Shown here: in pieces, positions 63,712 through 64,000 of the stretch | Layout: every line of letters begins with the position of its first letter | Position numbering within the stretch: the first letter of the stretch is position 1 | Assembly: GCF_010119975.1 (NCBI RefSeq) | Contig: NZ_CP048222.1 | Span: forward strand, 5,350,501-5,414,500 | Length of the DNA: 64,000 bases | DNA from: Rhodocytophaga rosea | Lineage (GTDB): Bacteria > Bacteroidota > Bacteroidia > Cytophagales > 172606-1 | Direction: 5' to 3' | The notes under the pieces: generated by a model | What the model was told of the DNA's origin: nothing | Database searches by the model: none | The model's input: the letters and a program-made list of their open reading frames with translations, nothing else | Program-made: the position numbers and the translations under genes

Positions 63712-63738
63712 AGCCCTTCACAATTGAAGGGCTTTTTG
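63712..63738. terminator. Terminator between convergent genes
   Basis: A 9-bp perfect stem, AGCCCTTCA (63712-63720) and TGAAGGGCT (63725-63733), is followed by T5 and serves the DUF1573 gene. Confidence 0.8.
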
Positions 63739-63740
63739 TT

Positions 63741-64000
63741 TTATACATTTTTAGAAAGACTAATGATGAGCAATATCCAGCCGGCAATCATCAGTACGCC
63801 ACCAATTGGGGTAACTGCACCCCACCAACGTGTTCCGGTTAAACACAAAATATAGAGCGAGCCTGAAAAAATAAGGGTTCCGGCTAACATCAATTGCCCG
63901 GAATAATGCAGAAGTTTAGCGTCTATGCGGAATAAAAGTAATCCTAAAAACAAAAGAGCCAGAGCATGATAAAACTGGTAGCGAACAGCAGTTTCAAAGG
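63741..64000 (-). CDS. DUF423 family membrane protein (5' end outside window)
   Basis: The frame is open to the right edge of the window (FETAVRYQFYHALALLFLGLLLF...), so the start is missing; an internal ATG at 63953 is not the true start. The visible 86 residues include three membrane segments and the DUF423 signatures RYQFYHALALL and GTRWWGAVTPIGGVLMIAGW. Family members are about 120-130 residues with four helices and no known function. Confidence 0.88.
   Translation of the reverse strand, partial: FETAVRYQFYHALALLFLGLLLFRIDAKLLHYSGQLMLAGTLIFSGSLYILCLTGTRWWGAVTPIGGVLMIAGWILLIISLSKNV

Noticed and set aside
1-64000. CRISPR arrays, tRNA or rRNA genes, prophage, restriction or other defence genes
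   Set aside because: None seen on reading: no regularly spaced repeats, no cloverleaf-like or rRNA-like segments, no phage structural or nuclease modules.

Overview
The window looks like chromosome of a Bacteroidota bacterium, most likely order Cytophagales (a Rhodocytophaga-like, pigmented, polymer-degrading organism). The grounds are the type IX secretion (T9SS) sorting tails on three large secreted proteins, TAnnTTTG-type -7 promoter boxes with no Shine-Dalgarno signal, Bacteroidota-restricted families (DUF3822, Bacteroidota-type DUF1573), GH92 and DUF1080 enzymes, and a carotenoid cluster led by an ECF sigma factor. No rRNA, tRNA or CRISPR array was seen.

Layout. 1-3.2 kb: the end of a cytochrome c/CBM6 sugar-oxidation protein, a decayed IPT/TIG lipoprotein gene and an EcsC-family gene. 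3.2-10 kb: a small heat-shock operon, then a sugar-acid block (Gfo/Idh/MocA oxidoreductase, hexuronate-type MFS transporter, enolase-superfamily dehydratase) with a truncated RibD_C/DHFR-like remnant. 10-16 kb: an ECF sigma factor with a small membrane partner, methyltransferase, pirin, TlpA-like lipoprotein and MORN/YwqK-type lipoprotein. 16-23.5 kb: a secreted esterase, a DUF1080 gene plus a propeller-azurin fusion, and an NtrY-like kinase. 24.1-26.5 kb: two nested insertion sequences (IS630 family inside IS4 family) with both target duplications readable. 26.5-33 kb: a 2141-residue M4 metalloprotease mosaic with a T9SS tail. 33-40 kb: ABC-F ATPase, LprI-like protein, serine hydrolase and GH92 mannosidase. 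40-43.3 kb: crtB, crtI and an ECF sigma gene, with a palindromic operator over the sigma promoter. 43.5-47.6 kb: a LytTR regulator and a partial oxidative deoxysugar (L-fucose/L-rhamnose type) pathway. 47.6-54 kb: two tandem T9SS-exported soluble glucose/sorbosone dehydrogenase paralogues. 54-55.2 kb: phenylalanine 4-hydroxylase behind a tyrosine-codon leader peptide and attenuator. 55-64 kb: housekeeping genes (xseA, pyrE, Nudix, DUF3822, helicase, DUF1573, DUF423) and one frameshifted Nudix gene.

Most notable. The phenylalanine hydroxylase gene is preceded by a 22-codon reading frame with four consecutive tyrosine codons plus a fifth, a hairpin at those codons, a mutually exclusive antiterminator pairing and an intrinsic terminator. 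This has every part of a ribosome-mediated attenuator sensing charged tRNA-Tyr, and implies that the hydroxylase is used to make tyrosine. Second are the carotenoid sigma operator, with a perfect 14-bp palindrome embracing the -35 element, and the nested insertion sequences with a probable -1 frameshift transposase. All functional calls are from reading the sequence; no database search was run.
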